A stretch of DNA of 13,400 nt. Origin: Pseudomonadota bacterium (GTDB taxonomy: Bacteria > Pseudomonadota > Gammaproteobacteria > Pseudomonadales > UBA5518). Position numbers and translations under genes: made by a program. This document shows, in pieces, positions 5,109 through 13,046 of the stretch. The stretch is from NCBI GenBank assembly GCA_963204845.1, contig CAUJIL010000222.1:1-13400 (forward strand). Reading direction: 5' to 3'. Numbering within the stretch: position 1 is the stretch's first letter; every line of letters starts with the position of its first letter. The notes below the pieces were generated by a model. That model was not told the origin of the DNA and made no database searches. It saw only the letters and a list, made by a program, of their open reading frames with translations.

Positions 5109-6600
5109 CCGGGCCGCGGGTTCGCGGACGCCACAGGCCGGCGGCCATCACGCCCATCGTCGCGATCCACCCGAGTGCCTGCGTGTTGCGCGGCGTTTCC
5201 TGCCAGAGCACGACCGGAATGCCGAGCGCGAGCACGCCGCCGAGCACGCGGCAACGCTCGCGCCACGGCCCGTCGGACGGCGCGCACAGCCAGGCGGCCA
5301 GCGCCGGCGCCGCGAATGCCCCGAGCGGGAAATGCCGGTAGCGGGCGTCGAAACACAGGCCGAGCATCTCGACAGTCGCCACCGCGGCGGCCACGCCGAT
5401 CACGCCGTCGTGCCAACGGGCGCGCTCCGCACCGGTCAGGCGCCGGCAGGCGACCCACGCGGCAAGCAGCCCCAGCACGGCGAGCGCCACGAACCAGCCG
5501 CTTTCGGCCACCGTGCGTGCAAACAGCCGCATCTGCTGCAGGTGCAGCACGCTGCCGTTGGCGGCGATCAGCGCGAGCAGCGCCGCCGGCCACGAACGTA
5601 GCGCGCCGGCGCTCAGCACCAGCCCCAGCCACGACGCGAACGCCACCGCGGCACAGGTGCGCCATGCGGGCAGGTTCGACACCTCCCCACGCAGCACGTG
5701 CTTGTCGCGCCGCGCGGTGTCGAACAGGCCCCAATAGCCGCCGACCGCGCCTTCCTGCACGCGCTTCCACGGCTGGTCGAAGGCTTCGATCAGGTTGTAG
5801 CTCCAGCCCGCCGACTCGGCGCGTTGCACGAAGCCGCGCACGAAGCGCGCCTCGTTCACCCGTCCGGGCACGGCGCCCTCGCGCTGGCGCCCCTGCGACG
5901 GCCAGCCGGTCTCGCCGATCAGGATCGGCATGCCGGGAAAGGCACGCGCGGTCGCCTCGTGCGCGCGGGTGACGGCCTCGATCGCCGCGTCGATGCCGCT
6001 GGGATCGTTTTCCCAGTACGGCAGCAGGTGGATGGTGACAAAATCGGTGCCGGCGGCGATCCCGGGGTTCTGCAGCCAGAACTCCCACACGTCGCCGTAG
6101 CTGACCGGCTGCACGACCGCAGCGCGCACGCGCTGCAGCATCGCCAGCAACTGCGCGGCGGTACGCTCGCGGCGCAACAGCACCTCGTTGCCGACCAGCA
6201 CCGCGCGCACCACCTCGGGATGGCGGTTCGCCAGCGCGATCACGCCGGCGATCTCGCGCTCTGTCTCCGCGTCGTCACGGCCTACCCACGCGCCGGCGAT
6301 CACCGTCATGCCGTGCGCGCGCGCGACCTCGGGAACCCGCTCCATACCGCGCACCGAATAGATGCGCACGCAACCAACGTGCCCGGCCAGCAGCGCGAAA
6401 TCGCGCTCGAGCCGCGCATCGTCGACGCGAAAATCACCGGGATGCTCGTCGCCGACGAACGGGGTGTACGAAACACATTGCAGGCGTCGATCGGGCGCGA
6501 GTTCGCCGGGGATCTGCTGCGCGCGGCCGAACAGCCACCAGAAAGCCACGGTGGCCACCAGGGCGGCGAGCAGCACCGGCAGCGCCGCGCCGCGTGGCAT
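5104..6600 (-). CDS. Membrane-anchored GH17 beta-glucanase/transglycosylase-like protein
   Basis: 498 residues. An N-terminal anchor (about 7-24) leads into a GH17 domain (about 40-315) with acid/base Glu139 in VGNE and nucleophile Glu230 in GETGWPS, plus IEAFDQPWK and GYWGLFD segments. Residues about 316-490 hold roughly six membrane helices. Bacterial GH17 domains of this type act on beta-1,3-glucans, often as transglycosylases that lengthen or branch chains rather than as simple hydrolases. The predicted topology puts the domain in the periplasm. The ATG at 6600 is 1 nt after the TGA of the synthase gene (TGAGATG), so translation is probably coupled. The GH17 domain resembles that of the synthase, suggesting paralogy. 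The stop codon comes from REP DNA, so the last few residues may have been altered. Confidence 0.88.
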   Translation of the reverse strand: MPRGAALPVLLAALVATVAFWWLFGRAQQIPGELAPDRRLQCVSYTPFVGDEHPGDFRVDDARLERDFALLAGHVGCVRIYSVRGMERVPEVARAHGMTVIAGAWVGRDDAETEREIAGVIALANRHPEVVRAVLVGNEVLLRRERTAAQLLAMLQRVRAAVVQPVSYGDVWEFWLQNPGIAAGTDFVTIHLLPYWENDPSGIDAAIEAVTRAHEATARAFPGMPILIGETGWPSQGRQREGAVPGRVNEARFVRGFVQRAESAGWSYNLIEAFDQPWKRVQEGAVGGYWGLFDTARRDKHVLRGEVSNLPAWRTCAAVAFASWLGLVLSAGALRSWPAALLALIAANGSVLHLQQMRLFARTVAESGWFVALAVLGLLAAWVACRRLTGAERARWHDGVIGVAAAVATVEMLGLCFDARYRHFPLGAFAAPALAAWLCAPSDGPWRERCRVLGGVLALGIPVVLWQETPRNTQALGWIATMGVMAAGLWRPRTRGPA

Positions 6601-6601
6601 C

Positions 6602-9196
6602 TCAGACCACCGGTTCGGCCAGCGTCAGCGAGCGCTCGCGCGGGGGCAGCACCGCGAGGATGGACATCACCACCGCCGCCAGGTACGCCAGCGACTGCAG
6701 GATCAGCATCGCGGCCCAGGCGTAGGCGTCGGTGGTGTCCATCTCGTGCACCACCAGCAGCCCCGCCAGCGCTCCCCACAGCAGGATCAGGATGTACAAC
6801 TCCTCGCGCGCCTCGTCGACGGCTTGCAGGAAGCCCCCGTGGCCACGCAGCTTGGGCGTGCGGAAGAACGGAATCGTGCGGGTCACCAGGCCGTAGACCA
6901 CCGCCTTGCCGATGGTGTGCGACAGCGCGAGGCCCGCGACGGCCGCACCCACCGAGGTGCCGAGCGGTACGCGCAGGTGGCGCAGGTAAACGTAGAGGAT
7001 CTTGGCAACCTTGCCGAAGAACAGCAGCAGCGGCGGTAACGCGAAAATCATGTCCGGCGGCAACGCCTGGCGGGGCACCAGCAGCATCGCGGCGGTCCAC
7101 ACCAGCGCGCCGGCGGTGAAGAACAGGTTCAACCCGTCGGCGCACCACGGCAGCCAGCCCGCGATGAAGTGGTAGCGTTGGCCGCGCGTCAGGTCGGTGT
7201 CGCGACCGAGGAACAGCACGCCCGCGTGGTGCTTCATGATCTGCAGCGCGCCGTAGGCCCAGCGGAAACGCTGCTTCTTGTAGTCCATGAAGCGGTCCGG
7301 CATCAGCCCGCGGCCGTGCGACTCGAGCACGTAGGCGGCCGAATGGCCGGCAGCGAACACGCGCAGGCCGAGCTCCGCGTCCTCGGTTATGGTCCATTCG
7401 CCCCAGCGCAGGCGCTCGAGCACGTCCCGGCGGATCATCGTCATCGTGCCGTGCTGGATGATCGCGTCACGGTCGTTGCGCGTGACCATCCCGATATGGA
7501 AGAAGCCCTTGTACTCGGCGTAGCAGAGTTTCTTGAACAGCGACTCGTCACCGTCGCGGTAGTCCTGCGGGGCCTGCACCACCGCGATGCGCGGATCGGC
7601 AAAATGGGGCGTGAGGTACTGCAGCCAGGTCGGCTCGACAAGGTAGTCGGCATCGATCACCGCGACGATCTCCGCATCGGGTGCGGTGCGATCCAGCCCG
7701 TAGTTCAGCGCGCCGGCCTTGAAACCGGCGAGCGGGCGCACGTGAAAGAAGCGAAAGCGCGGACCGAGCCGCTGGCAATGCTCCTCGACGGGACGCCACA
7801 CGGCCTCGTCGGCCGTGTTGTTGTCGATCACCAACACCTCGAAGTTGCCGTACTCGAGCCGCGCCAGCGCGTCCAGCGTGCGGATCATCATCTCCGGCGG
7901 TTCGTTGTAGCACGGCACGTGCACCGACACCTTCGGTTGCGGTCCGTCGAGCGTGCGCACCGACTGGAACGATCGGCGCCTGGTCGCCCACACGGTTTCG
8001 GCGAGTTCGTGCGCCTCGGTGAACAGCACCGTGAACACGCCGATCGCCGACAGCACCAGCAGCGCGCCCAGCGAGTATTCGAGCCAGCCCAGGTACTGGC
8101 GCGAATAATCGTAGGCGACGAACACCAGGAACGAGGCAACCCCGAAGGCGATCAGCGCGAGGAACGCGCGCCCGCGCTGCTTCAGCCCGGAACCGTCGAT
8201 CAGCAGCAGTCCGAACGCCAGCACCGCCATCACGATCGACACCGCTGCCAGCGTGCGCCACTCGGGAATCGCGACCACCGGCCCGGTGAAAGGGAATTTC
8301 TGGTTGCGGTAGACGTCGTAGACGCCCCAGTACGCGCCGACGTCGCCCTCGTCGCCGGTCTTCCATGGCTGGTCGAAGGCCTCGATCACGAAGTAGTCGT
8401 AGCCGGCGCTGTTCAGGCGGTTCAGCAGCGTGCGCAGATAGATCGCCTGCTCGGCCGGTGTCGCCTCGGCCTGGCCCTGCGCGCGACCGTGCGAGGGCCA
8501 GCCGACCTCGGCCAGCAGCAGGCGCTTGCGCGGGAAGCGCTGACGCATCTCCTTCGCGCGTGCCAGCGTGCCTTCGATCGATTCCTCGGTGGGCACCTTC
8601 TCCCAGTACACCAGCACGTGCGCGGCGATCACCCGCACGTGGTTCGCGAGTTCCGGCTCATCGAGCCAGACGTGCCAGGGCTCCGCGGTGGTCACGGTGG
8701 TCTTCACGGCATCGCGCACGCGATCGATATAGCCGATCATCTGCTCCGGCGTCACGTCGCCGCGGTACACGGCCTCGTTGCCGACGATCACCATGTCGAT
8801 ATTGCGTTCGCGGTTGGCGATCTCGATCGCGCGATTGACCTCGAACTCGTTGGCCTCGAGGTCGCTGCTGATCCAGACACCGAGCGTGACCGTCATCCCG
8901 TACTCGTGCGCGATCTGCGGAATATCGCCGAGCGTGTCGCGCACCGAATAGGTACGCAGCCGCTTGGTCTGTTCCGCGAGCAATTCCACGTCGGCACGGA
9001 TCTGTTCCAGCCGGGGATAGATGCCGCGCGTCGGGTCCTCACCGTCGCGGAACGGCGAGAACGAATACCCGGACACGTTCTCCGGCCACTCCGGCACGGG
9101 CACCGGGCGGTTGAAATACGCCCAGCCACCGGCGAACACCGCGGCGATGCAGAGCAGGACTGCCAGGTTGAGGATCAGGTTGCGGCGGCGATGCAT
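6602..9196 (-). CDS. NdvB-like beta-glucan synthase, GH17-GT2 fusion
   Basis: 864 residues in three parts. An N-terminal anchor (about 7-28) precedes a GH17 domain (about 40-315) with Glu141 in GNE and Glu230 in AEVGWPS. Three helices follow (about 315-335, 345-362, 372-394). A processive GT2 domain (about 420-650) carries Asp458 in VIDNN, DAD (515-517), TED (604-606) and QRFRW (642-646). About five more helices follow. This is the architecture of Pseudomonas and Bradyrhizobium NdvB-type proteins. The GT2 part should polymerise UDP-glucose into a beta-glucan at the inner membrane, and the periplasmic GH17 part should remodel or cyclise it. All catalytic motifs are intact. It starts 16 nt after the aspartokinase stop and ends 1 nt before the next GH17 gene. 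The start has no strong Shine-Dalgarno but falls right before the anchor. Confidence 0.92.
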   Translation of the reverse strand: MHRRRNLILNLAVLLCIAAVFAGGWAYFNRPVPVPEWPENVSGYSFSPFRDGEDPTRGIYPRLEQIRADVELLAEQTKRLRTYSVRDTLGDIPQIAHEYGMTVTLGVWISSDLEANEFEVNRAIEIANRERNIDMVIVGNEAVYRGDVTPEQMIGYIDRVRDAVKTTVTTAEPWHVWLDEPELANHVRVIAAHVLVYWEKVPTEESIEGTLARAKEMRQRFPRKRLLLAEVGWPSHGRAQGQAEATPAEQAIYLRTLLNRLNSAGYDYFVIEAFDQPWKTGDEGDVGAYWGVYDVYRNQKFPFTGPVVAIPEWRTLAAVSIVMAVLAFGLLLIDGSGLKQRGRAFLALIAFGVASFLVFVAYDYSRQYLGWLEYSLGALLVLSAIGVFTVLFTEAHELAETVWATRRRSFQSVRTLDGPQPKVSVHVPCYNEPPEMMIRTLDALARLEYGNFEVLVIDNNTADEAVWRPVEEHCQRLGPRFRFFHVRPLAGFKAGALNYGLDRTAPDAEIVAVIDADYLVEPTWLQYLTPHFADPRIAVVQAPQDYRDGDESLFKKLCYAEYKGFFHIGMVTRNDRDAIIQHGTMTMIRRDVLERLRWGEWTITEDAELGLRVFAAGHSAAYVLESHGRGLMPDRFMDYKKQRFRWAYGALQIMKHHAGVLFLGRDTDLTRGQRYHFIAGWLPWCADGLNLFFTAGALVWTAAMLLVPRQALPPDMIFALPPLLLFFGKVAKILYVYLRHLRVPLGTSVGAAVAGLALSHTIGKAVVYGLVTRTIPFFRTPKLRGHGGFLQAVDEAREELYILILLWGALAGLLVVHEMDTTDAYAWAAMLILQSLAYLAAVVMSILAVLPPRERSLTLAEPVV

Positions 9197-9212
9197 GGCG
9201 GCTGGCGGTGCT

Positions 9213-10547
9213 TCAGTTCACGAACGCCGCGTACAGCGCGCGCACCGCGCGCGCGTAGTCCTCGGGCGCCACGCCGACGATGATGTTCAGTTCGGACGGA
9301 CCCTGGTTGATCAGGCGCACGTTCACGCGCGACTCGGCCAGCGCGTCGAACACCTTCGCCGCGATGCCGACCGTGTGCGCCATGCCTTCGCCCACGACCG
9401 CGATCAGTGCCACCTGCGGCACGAAATCGATCTCGTCGGGCTCCAGCGTGCGCCGGAGCTCGTCGATCACGTGCTCGATGCGGCCCTCGACCTGCGCCGC
9501 GTCCATCACCACGCTGACCGTGTCGATGCTCGACGGGCATTGCTCGATCGAGATCCCGTTGTGCTCGAGCACCCCGAGCAGGCGGTAGATGAAGCCGACC
9601 TCGCGGTTCATCAGGTGCTTGCCGATGGTGATCATCGCGAAATTGGTCTTGCCGGCGACGCCGGCGATCAACGTGTTCTTCTCGACCTCCGGCGACAGAC
9701 GCGCCACGATCCGCGTGCCCGGATGGGCCGGATCGTTGGTGTTGCGGATATTGACCGGGATGCCGACCTCGCGCACCGGCGCCATCGCCTCGTCGTGCAG
9801 CACCGACGCGCCCATGTACGACAGCTCGCGGATCTCGGCGTAGGTGACCTCGGCCATCGGTCGGGGGTTGTCGACGATGCGCGGGTCGGCCATCAGCATC
9901 CCCGGCACGTCGGTCCAGTTCTCGTAGAGCCCGGCGTGCGCCGCGCGCGCCGCAACCGCGCCGCTCACGTCGGAGCCGCCGCGCGAGAAGGTGCGCACGC
10001 GCCCCTCGACGTCGCGGCCGTAGAAGCCGGGAATCACGTAGCGGCGCGCGGGATCGGCGAGCCGCGCACCGAGCAGTTCGTAGGTCTCGGGCATCACCGT
10101 GCCCTGCGATCCGATCACGATGCAGTCGGCCGCCTCGACGAATTCCGCGTCCAGGTACGCCGCGAGCAACCGGGCGCAGAAATGCTCGCCGCGCGAGGCG
10201 GCATAGTCGGCGCTGACGCCGCGCGCGAACTCCTCGCGGAGCGTCTCGACCTGCGCCGCGATGCCGATGGCGAGGCCGAGTTCGCGCTCGATCTCGTCGT
10301 AGCGCTCGACGATCTGGCGGAACGGGCCCGCGAAGTCGGCATCGATGCTGGCCGCGTGGTGGCAGAGATAGAGCAGGTCGGTGATCTTGGCGTCCTTCGA
10401 GTCACGCTTGCCGGGCGCCGAGGGCACCACGATGCGCCGGCGCGGATCGGCGTCGACGATCGCGCGGACCTTGCGGAACTGCGCCGCGCTGGCGAGGCTG
10501 GAGCCGCCGAACTTGCAGACGACGCGCGCACTGGACCCCTGTTGCAT
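9213..10547 (-). CDS. Aspartate kinase, monofunctional, two ACT domains
   Basis: 444 residues. The amino-acid kinase domain shows CKFGGSSLA (11-19), SRGEHF (118-123), FSRGGSDVSG (187-196) and NWTDVPGMLMADPR (210-223). Two ACT regulatory domains follow at about 300-370 and 378-444. The enzyme (EC 2.7.2.4) phosphorylates L-aspartate, the first step to lysine, threonine, methionine and diaminopimelate; the ACT domains normally mediate feedback inhibition. The ATG at 10547 immediately precedes the kinase motif. The frame is open further upstream to an ATG at 10700, but that extension crosses intergenic DNA and resembles no kinase N-terminus. AGGAGG lies 11 nt upstream, slightly far. It is the first gene of a tight minus-strand set with the glucan synthase, an unusual partner. 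It is not obviously the ectoine-type aspartokinase. Confidence 0.92.
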   Translation of the reverse strand: MQQGSSARVVCKFGGSSLASAAQFRKVRAIVDADPRRRIVVPSAPGKRDSKDAKITDLLYLCHHAASIDADFAGPFRQIVERYDEIERELGLAIGIAAQVETLREEFARGVSADYAASRGEHFCARLLAAYLDAEFVEAADCIVIGSQGTVMPETYELLGARLADPARRYVIPGFYGRDVEGRVRTFSRGGSDVSGAVAARAAHAGLYENWTDVPGMLMADPRIVDNPRPMAEVTYAEIRELSYMGASVLHDEAMAPVREVGIPVNIRNTNDPAHPGTRIVARLSPEVEKNTLIAGVAGKTNFAMITIGKHLMNREVGFIYRLLGVLEHNGISIEQCPSSIDTVSVVMDAAQVEGRIEHVIDELRRTLEPDEIDFVPQVALIAVVGEGMAHTVGIAAKVFDALAESRVNVRLINQGPSELNIIVGVAPEDYARAVRALYAAFVN

Positions 10548-10558
10548 AGCTCTGCCGG

Positions 10559-10564
10559 CCTCCT
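10559..10564 (-). promoter_or_regulatory. Ribosome binding site of the aspartokinase gene
   Basis: AGGAGG on the minus strand, 11 nt before the ATG at 10547. The spacing is longer than usual but there is no better start nearby, and the kinase motif begins 11 codons later. Confidence 0.55.
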
Positions 10565-10613
10565 CGGTCCGGATTCCCCAAGCGTGTGCCGCGCCCGCGC
10601 GCGGCGGCTGCGA

Positions 10614-10622
10614 AGCATACCA
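10614..10622 (-). promoter_or_regulatory. Candidate extended -10 for the aspartokinase-glucan genes
   Basis: On the minus strand TGGTATGCT fits an extended -10 (TGnTATAAT, with two mismatches in the hexamer). No good -35 is found at 16-18 bp. Transcription would start near 10607, giving a leader of about 60 nt. Tentative. Confidence 0.25.
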
Positions 10623-10625
10623 CCG

Positions 10626-10647
10626 GGCACCGCCCGCCGACGGTGCC
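10626..10647. other. Perfect inverted repeat upstream of the aspartokinase gene
   Basis: GGCACCG and CGGTGCC are separated by 8 bp. The dyad lies where the -35 region of the aspartokinase promoter should be, so it could be an operator. In DNA this rich in GC a 7-bp stem can also occur by chance. A second short dyad (CCGCCG...CGGCGG) is at 10672-10695. Confidence 0.3.
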
Positions 10648-10717
10648 GCAGCCACGGCCGGATGTGTGAATCCGCCGCACGTCGGCTGACGGCGGGCCAA
10701 ACCATGTCATGCACTAA

Positions 10718-10754
10718 ATCAATCGTTATGATTTTTATATTCAATTTGATGAAA
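10718..10754 (+). promoter_or_regulatory. Candidate OxyR-type operator upstream of ahpC
   Basis: Four 4-bp half-sites are spaced by exactly 7 bp: ATCA (10718), TGAT (10729), TTCA (10740) and GAAA (10751). The first pair is a perfect inverted repeat and the second nearly so. OxyR tetramers bind four half-sites in this 4-7-4-7-4-7-4 geometry, normally ATAG/CTAT-like, and ahpC is a classical OxyR target. The half-site bases deviate from the E. coli consensus, so geometry, AT-richness in a GC-rich genome and overlap with the -35 carry the argument. Confidence 0.4.
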
Positions 10755-10774
10755 CCACAGAAAAGCCCTAGATT
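10746..10774 (+). promoter_or_regulatory. Candidate sigma70 promoter of ahpCF
   Basis: TTGATG (10746-10751) and TAGATT (10769-10774) are separated by 17 bp, each matching 4 of 6 consensus bases. Predicted transcription start is near 10781, giving a leader of about 43 nt that ends in GGAGG before the GTG. The -35 overlaps the candidate OxyR site, as expected for an activator contacting RNA polymerase. Confidence 0.5.
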
Positions 10775-10810
10775 CGCCGTTGTCGTCAGTCGCGACAGCT
10801 TCAGTCAACC

Positions 10811-10815
10811 GGAGG
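10811..10815 (+). promoter_or_regulatory. Ribosome binding site that fixes the GTG start of ahpC
   Basis: GGAGG lies 8 nt before the GTG at 10824. No ATG in this frame falls near the conserved N-terminus, and the SLINTEIKPF motif that begins AhpC proteins follows two codons later. Confidence 0.85.
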
Positions 10816-10823
10816 ATAAAGCC

Positions 10824-11390
10824 GTGCAATCACTCATCAACACCGAGATCAAACCCTTCAGCGCCACCGCGTTCCACAACGGCGCGTTCAAGCCCGTATC
10901 CGACGCCGACCTGCGCGGCAAGTGGTCGATCGTGTTCTTCTACCCGGCGGACTTCACGTTCGTCTGCCCCACGGAGCTGGGCGACCTCGCCGACCACTAC
11001 GGCGAATTCCAGCGCATCGGCGTCGAGGTCTACGCGGTGTCCACCGATACACATTTCACGCACAAGGCGTGGCACGACACCTCGGAGACGATCCGCAAGA
11101 TCAGCTACCCGATGGTCGGCGATCCGACCGGCACCATCACGCGCAACTTCGGCGTGATGATCGAGGCGGCCGGTCTGGCCGAGCGCGGCACCTTCGTGAT
11201 CGACCCGCAGGGCCGGATCCAGATCATCGAGATCAACGCCGGCGGCATCGGGCGCGATGCCGCGGAACTGCTGCGCAAGGTCAAGGCGGCGCAGTACGTC
11301 GCCTCGCACCCGGGCGAGGTCTGCCCGGCCAAGTGGCAGGAAGGCGACGCGACGCTCGCACCTTCGCTGGACCTGGTAGGCAAGATCTGA
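10824..11390 (+). CDS. ahpC: Alkyl hydroperoxide reductase subunit C (peroxiredoxin)
   Basis: 188 residues, nearly the same length as E. coli AhpC (187) and highly similar throughout. It is a typical 2-Cys peroxiredoxin with peroxidatic Cys48 in FYPADFTFVCPTE and resolving Cys167 in HPGEVCPAKW. It reduces hydrogen peroxide, organic hydroperoxides and peroxynitrite in the cytoplasm and is recycled by AhpF. The C-terminal helix that makes bacterial AhpC sensitive to over-oxidation is present (ending LDLVGKI). Translation starts at a GTG, supported by GGAGG 8 nt upstream; a longer open frame upstream crosses the promoter and the antisense of the aspartokinase and is not used. ahpF follows after 19 nt, so the two form an operon. 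Identification is very secure. Confidence 0.98.
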   Translation: MQSLINTEIKPFSATAFHNGAFKPVSDADLRGKWSIVFFYPADFTFVCPTELGDLADHYGEFQRIGVEVYAVSTDTHFTHKAWHDTSETIRKISYPMVGDPTGTITRNFGVMIEAAGLAERGTFVIDPQGRIQIIEINAGGIGRDAAELLRKVKAAQYVASHPGEVCPAKWQEGDATLAPSLDLVGKI

Positions 11391-11409
11391 TTCCCGGAGG
11401 ACACGCACG

Positions 11410-12984
11410 ATGATCGACGACAACATCCGCCGTCAGCTGCAGGGCTACATGGAGCGGCTCGCCGCTCCGATCGAGCTGGTCGCATCGCTCGATGACAGCC
11501 CGCGCTCGCGTGAGCTGGAAGAGCTGCTCGGCCAGGTGGCGGCGAGTTCGGCGTCGATCAGCGTGCTGCGGGACGGTGACGACGCGCGACGCCCGTCGTT
11601 CGCCATCCGGCGCTCCGGCGAGGCGGCGCGTATCCGCTTCGCCGGACTGCCGCTGGGCCACGAATTCACCTCGCTGGTGCTGGCGCTGCTGCAGGCGAGC
11701 GGCTACCCGCCCAGGGTCGACGAGGAGACGCTCGACCAGGTGCGCGCCCTGAGTGGCGAGTACCGCTTCGAGACCTATGTATCGCTGTCGTGCCAGACCT
11801 GCCCCGACGTGGTGCAGGCGCTGAACGCGATGGCGGCCGTGAACCCGAACATCACGCACACGATGATCGACGGCGCGGCGTTCCAGAGCGAGGTGGCCGA
11901 ACGCGAGATCATGGCCGTGCCGGCCGTGTTCCTGAACGGCCAGCCGTTCACGCAGGGGCGCTGTGCCATCCCCGACATCCTCGCGCGACTCGACAGCGGT
12001 GCCGCCGAGCGCGAGACGGCGCGCATCGCCGCCCGCGAGCCCTTCGACATGCTGATCGTCGGCGGTGGCCCGGCCGGCGCGGCAGCCGCGGTCTACGCCG
12101 CGCGCAAGGGCATCCGCACCGGCGTGCTTGCCGAGCGTTTCGGTGGCCAGGTACTGGATACCGCGGCGATCGAGAACTTCATCTCGGTGCCGCATACCGA
12201 GGGACCGCAGTTCGCGCGCGCGCTGGAGGAGCACGTGCGCCAGTACGGCGTCGACATCATGAACGGCCAGCGCGCCGAGGCGCTGGTCCCGGCCCGCGAC
12301 GGCGCGCTGCACGAGATCCGTCTCGCCAGCGGCGCAATGGTGAAGGCGCGCTCGATCGTGCTCGCCACCGGCGCGCGCTGGCGCGAGATGAACGTTCCCG
12401 GCGAGCGCGAGTACCGCGGTCGCGGTGTCGCGTACTGCCCGCACTGCGACGGCCCGCTGTTCAAGGGCAAGCGGGTCGCGGTGGTCGGGGGAGGCAACTC
12501 CGGCGTCGAGGCGGCGATCGACCTCGCCGGCGTCGCCACCCACGTCACGCTGATCGAGTTCCTGGACGAACTGCGTGCCGATGCGGTACTGCAGGAACGC
12601 CTGCGCAGCCTGCCGAACGCCACCGTGATCCTCGGCGCGCAGACCACCGAGGTCAGCGGCGACGGCACGCGGGTCGACGGCATCGTCTACCGCGAGCGTG
12701 CCAGCGGAGCGGAACACCGCATCGATCTGGAAGGCGTGTTCGTGCAGATCGGGCTGCAGCCCAGCACCGAGTGGCTGCGCGGCACGCTGGACCTCGAACG
12801 CAACGGCGAGATCCGCATCGACGCCCGCGGCCAGACCTCGGTTCCCGGCGTGTTCGCCGCCGGCGATGCGACCACGGTGCCGTTCAAGCAGATCGTGATC
12901 GCGGTCGGCGAAGGGGCCAAGGCCAGTCTTTCCGCGTTCGACTACCTGATCCGCACCCCGCTGCCGGTGGCGGTGGCAGCCTGA
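11410..12984 (+). CDS. ahpF: Alkyl hydroperoxide reductase subunit F (NADH:AhpC disulfide reductase)
   Basis: 524 residues, the full length of the family. The N-terminal double-thioredoxin domain carries the redox pair in SCQTCPD (Cys128, Cys131). The thioredoxin-reductase-like part carries FAD-binding VGGGPAG (217-223), the redox pair Cys343 and Cys346 in AYCPHCDGPLFKGKR, NAD-binding VGGGNSG (359-365) and the FAD motif FAAGDATTVPFKQ (482-494). It passes electrons from NADH through FAD and two disulfides to AhpC in the cytoplasm. The ATG at 11410 has GGAGG at 11396-11400, 9 nt upstream. It is the second gene of the ahpCF operon and is followed directly by REP hairpins, which may act at the mRNA 3' end. 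Nothing is missing. Confidence 0.98.
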   Translation: MIDDNIRRQLQGYMERLAAPIELVASLDDSPRSRELEELLGQVAASSASISVLRDGDDARRPSFAIRRSGEAARIRFAGLPLGHEFTSLVLALLQASGYPPRVDEETLDQVRALSGEYRFETYVSLSCQTCPDVVQALNAMAAVNPNITHTMIDGAAFQSEVAEREIMAVPAVFLNGQPFTQGRCAIPDILARLDSGAAERETARIAAREPFDMLIVGGGPAGAAAAVYAARKGIRTGVLAERFGGQVLDTAAIENFISVPHTEGPQFARALEEHVRQYGVDIMNGQRAEALVPARDGALHEIRLASGAMVKARSIVLATGARWREMNVPGEREYRGRGVAYCPHCDGPLFKGKRVAVVGGGNSGVEAAIDLAGVATHVTLIEFLDELRADAVLQERLRSLPNATVILGAQTTEVSGDGTRVDGIVYRERASGAEHRIDLEGVFVQIGLQPSTEWLRGTLDLERNGEIRIDARGQTSVPGVFAAGDATTVPFKQIVIAVGEGAKASLSAFDYLIRTPLPVAVAA

Positions 12985-12985
12985 G

Positions 12986-13009
12986 CGCAGGTTCGGCCTG
13001 TGGCCGAAC
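12986..13009 (+). repeat. Single REP (arm B), downstream of ahpF
   Basis: Begins just after the ahpF stop. The hairpin GTTCGGCC-TGT-GGCCGAAC follows a head that reads CGCAGG where the other copies have CGTAGG. Confidence 0.75.
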
Positions 13010-13015
13010 ACCCCC

Positions 13016-13039
13016 CGTAGGTTCGGCCTGTGGCCGAAC
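13016..13039 (+). repeat. Single REP (arm B), downstream of ahpF
   Basis: Full CGTAGG head followed by the 8-bp stem GTTCGGCC/GGCCGAAC with loop TGT, the same stem as in the array at 4838-5108. Same orientation as the preceding copy. Confidence 0.8.
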
Positions 13040-13046
13040 ATTGCCG

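Noticed and set aside
7169..9283. Long plus-strand open frame (704 codons) opposite the glucan synthase
   Set aside because: It is antisense to a gene with complete GH17 and GT2 motifs. High GC at third positions removes stops on the opposite strand, and the peptide has no domain pattern, only Arg/His/Gln-rich bias.
10565..10823. Lysine riboswitch or attenuator before the aspartokinase gene
   Set aside because: The predicted leader is about 60 nt, too short for a lysine riboswitch, and there is no lysine-codon-rich leader peptide or terminator with a T-run.
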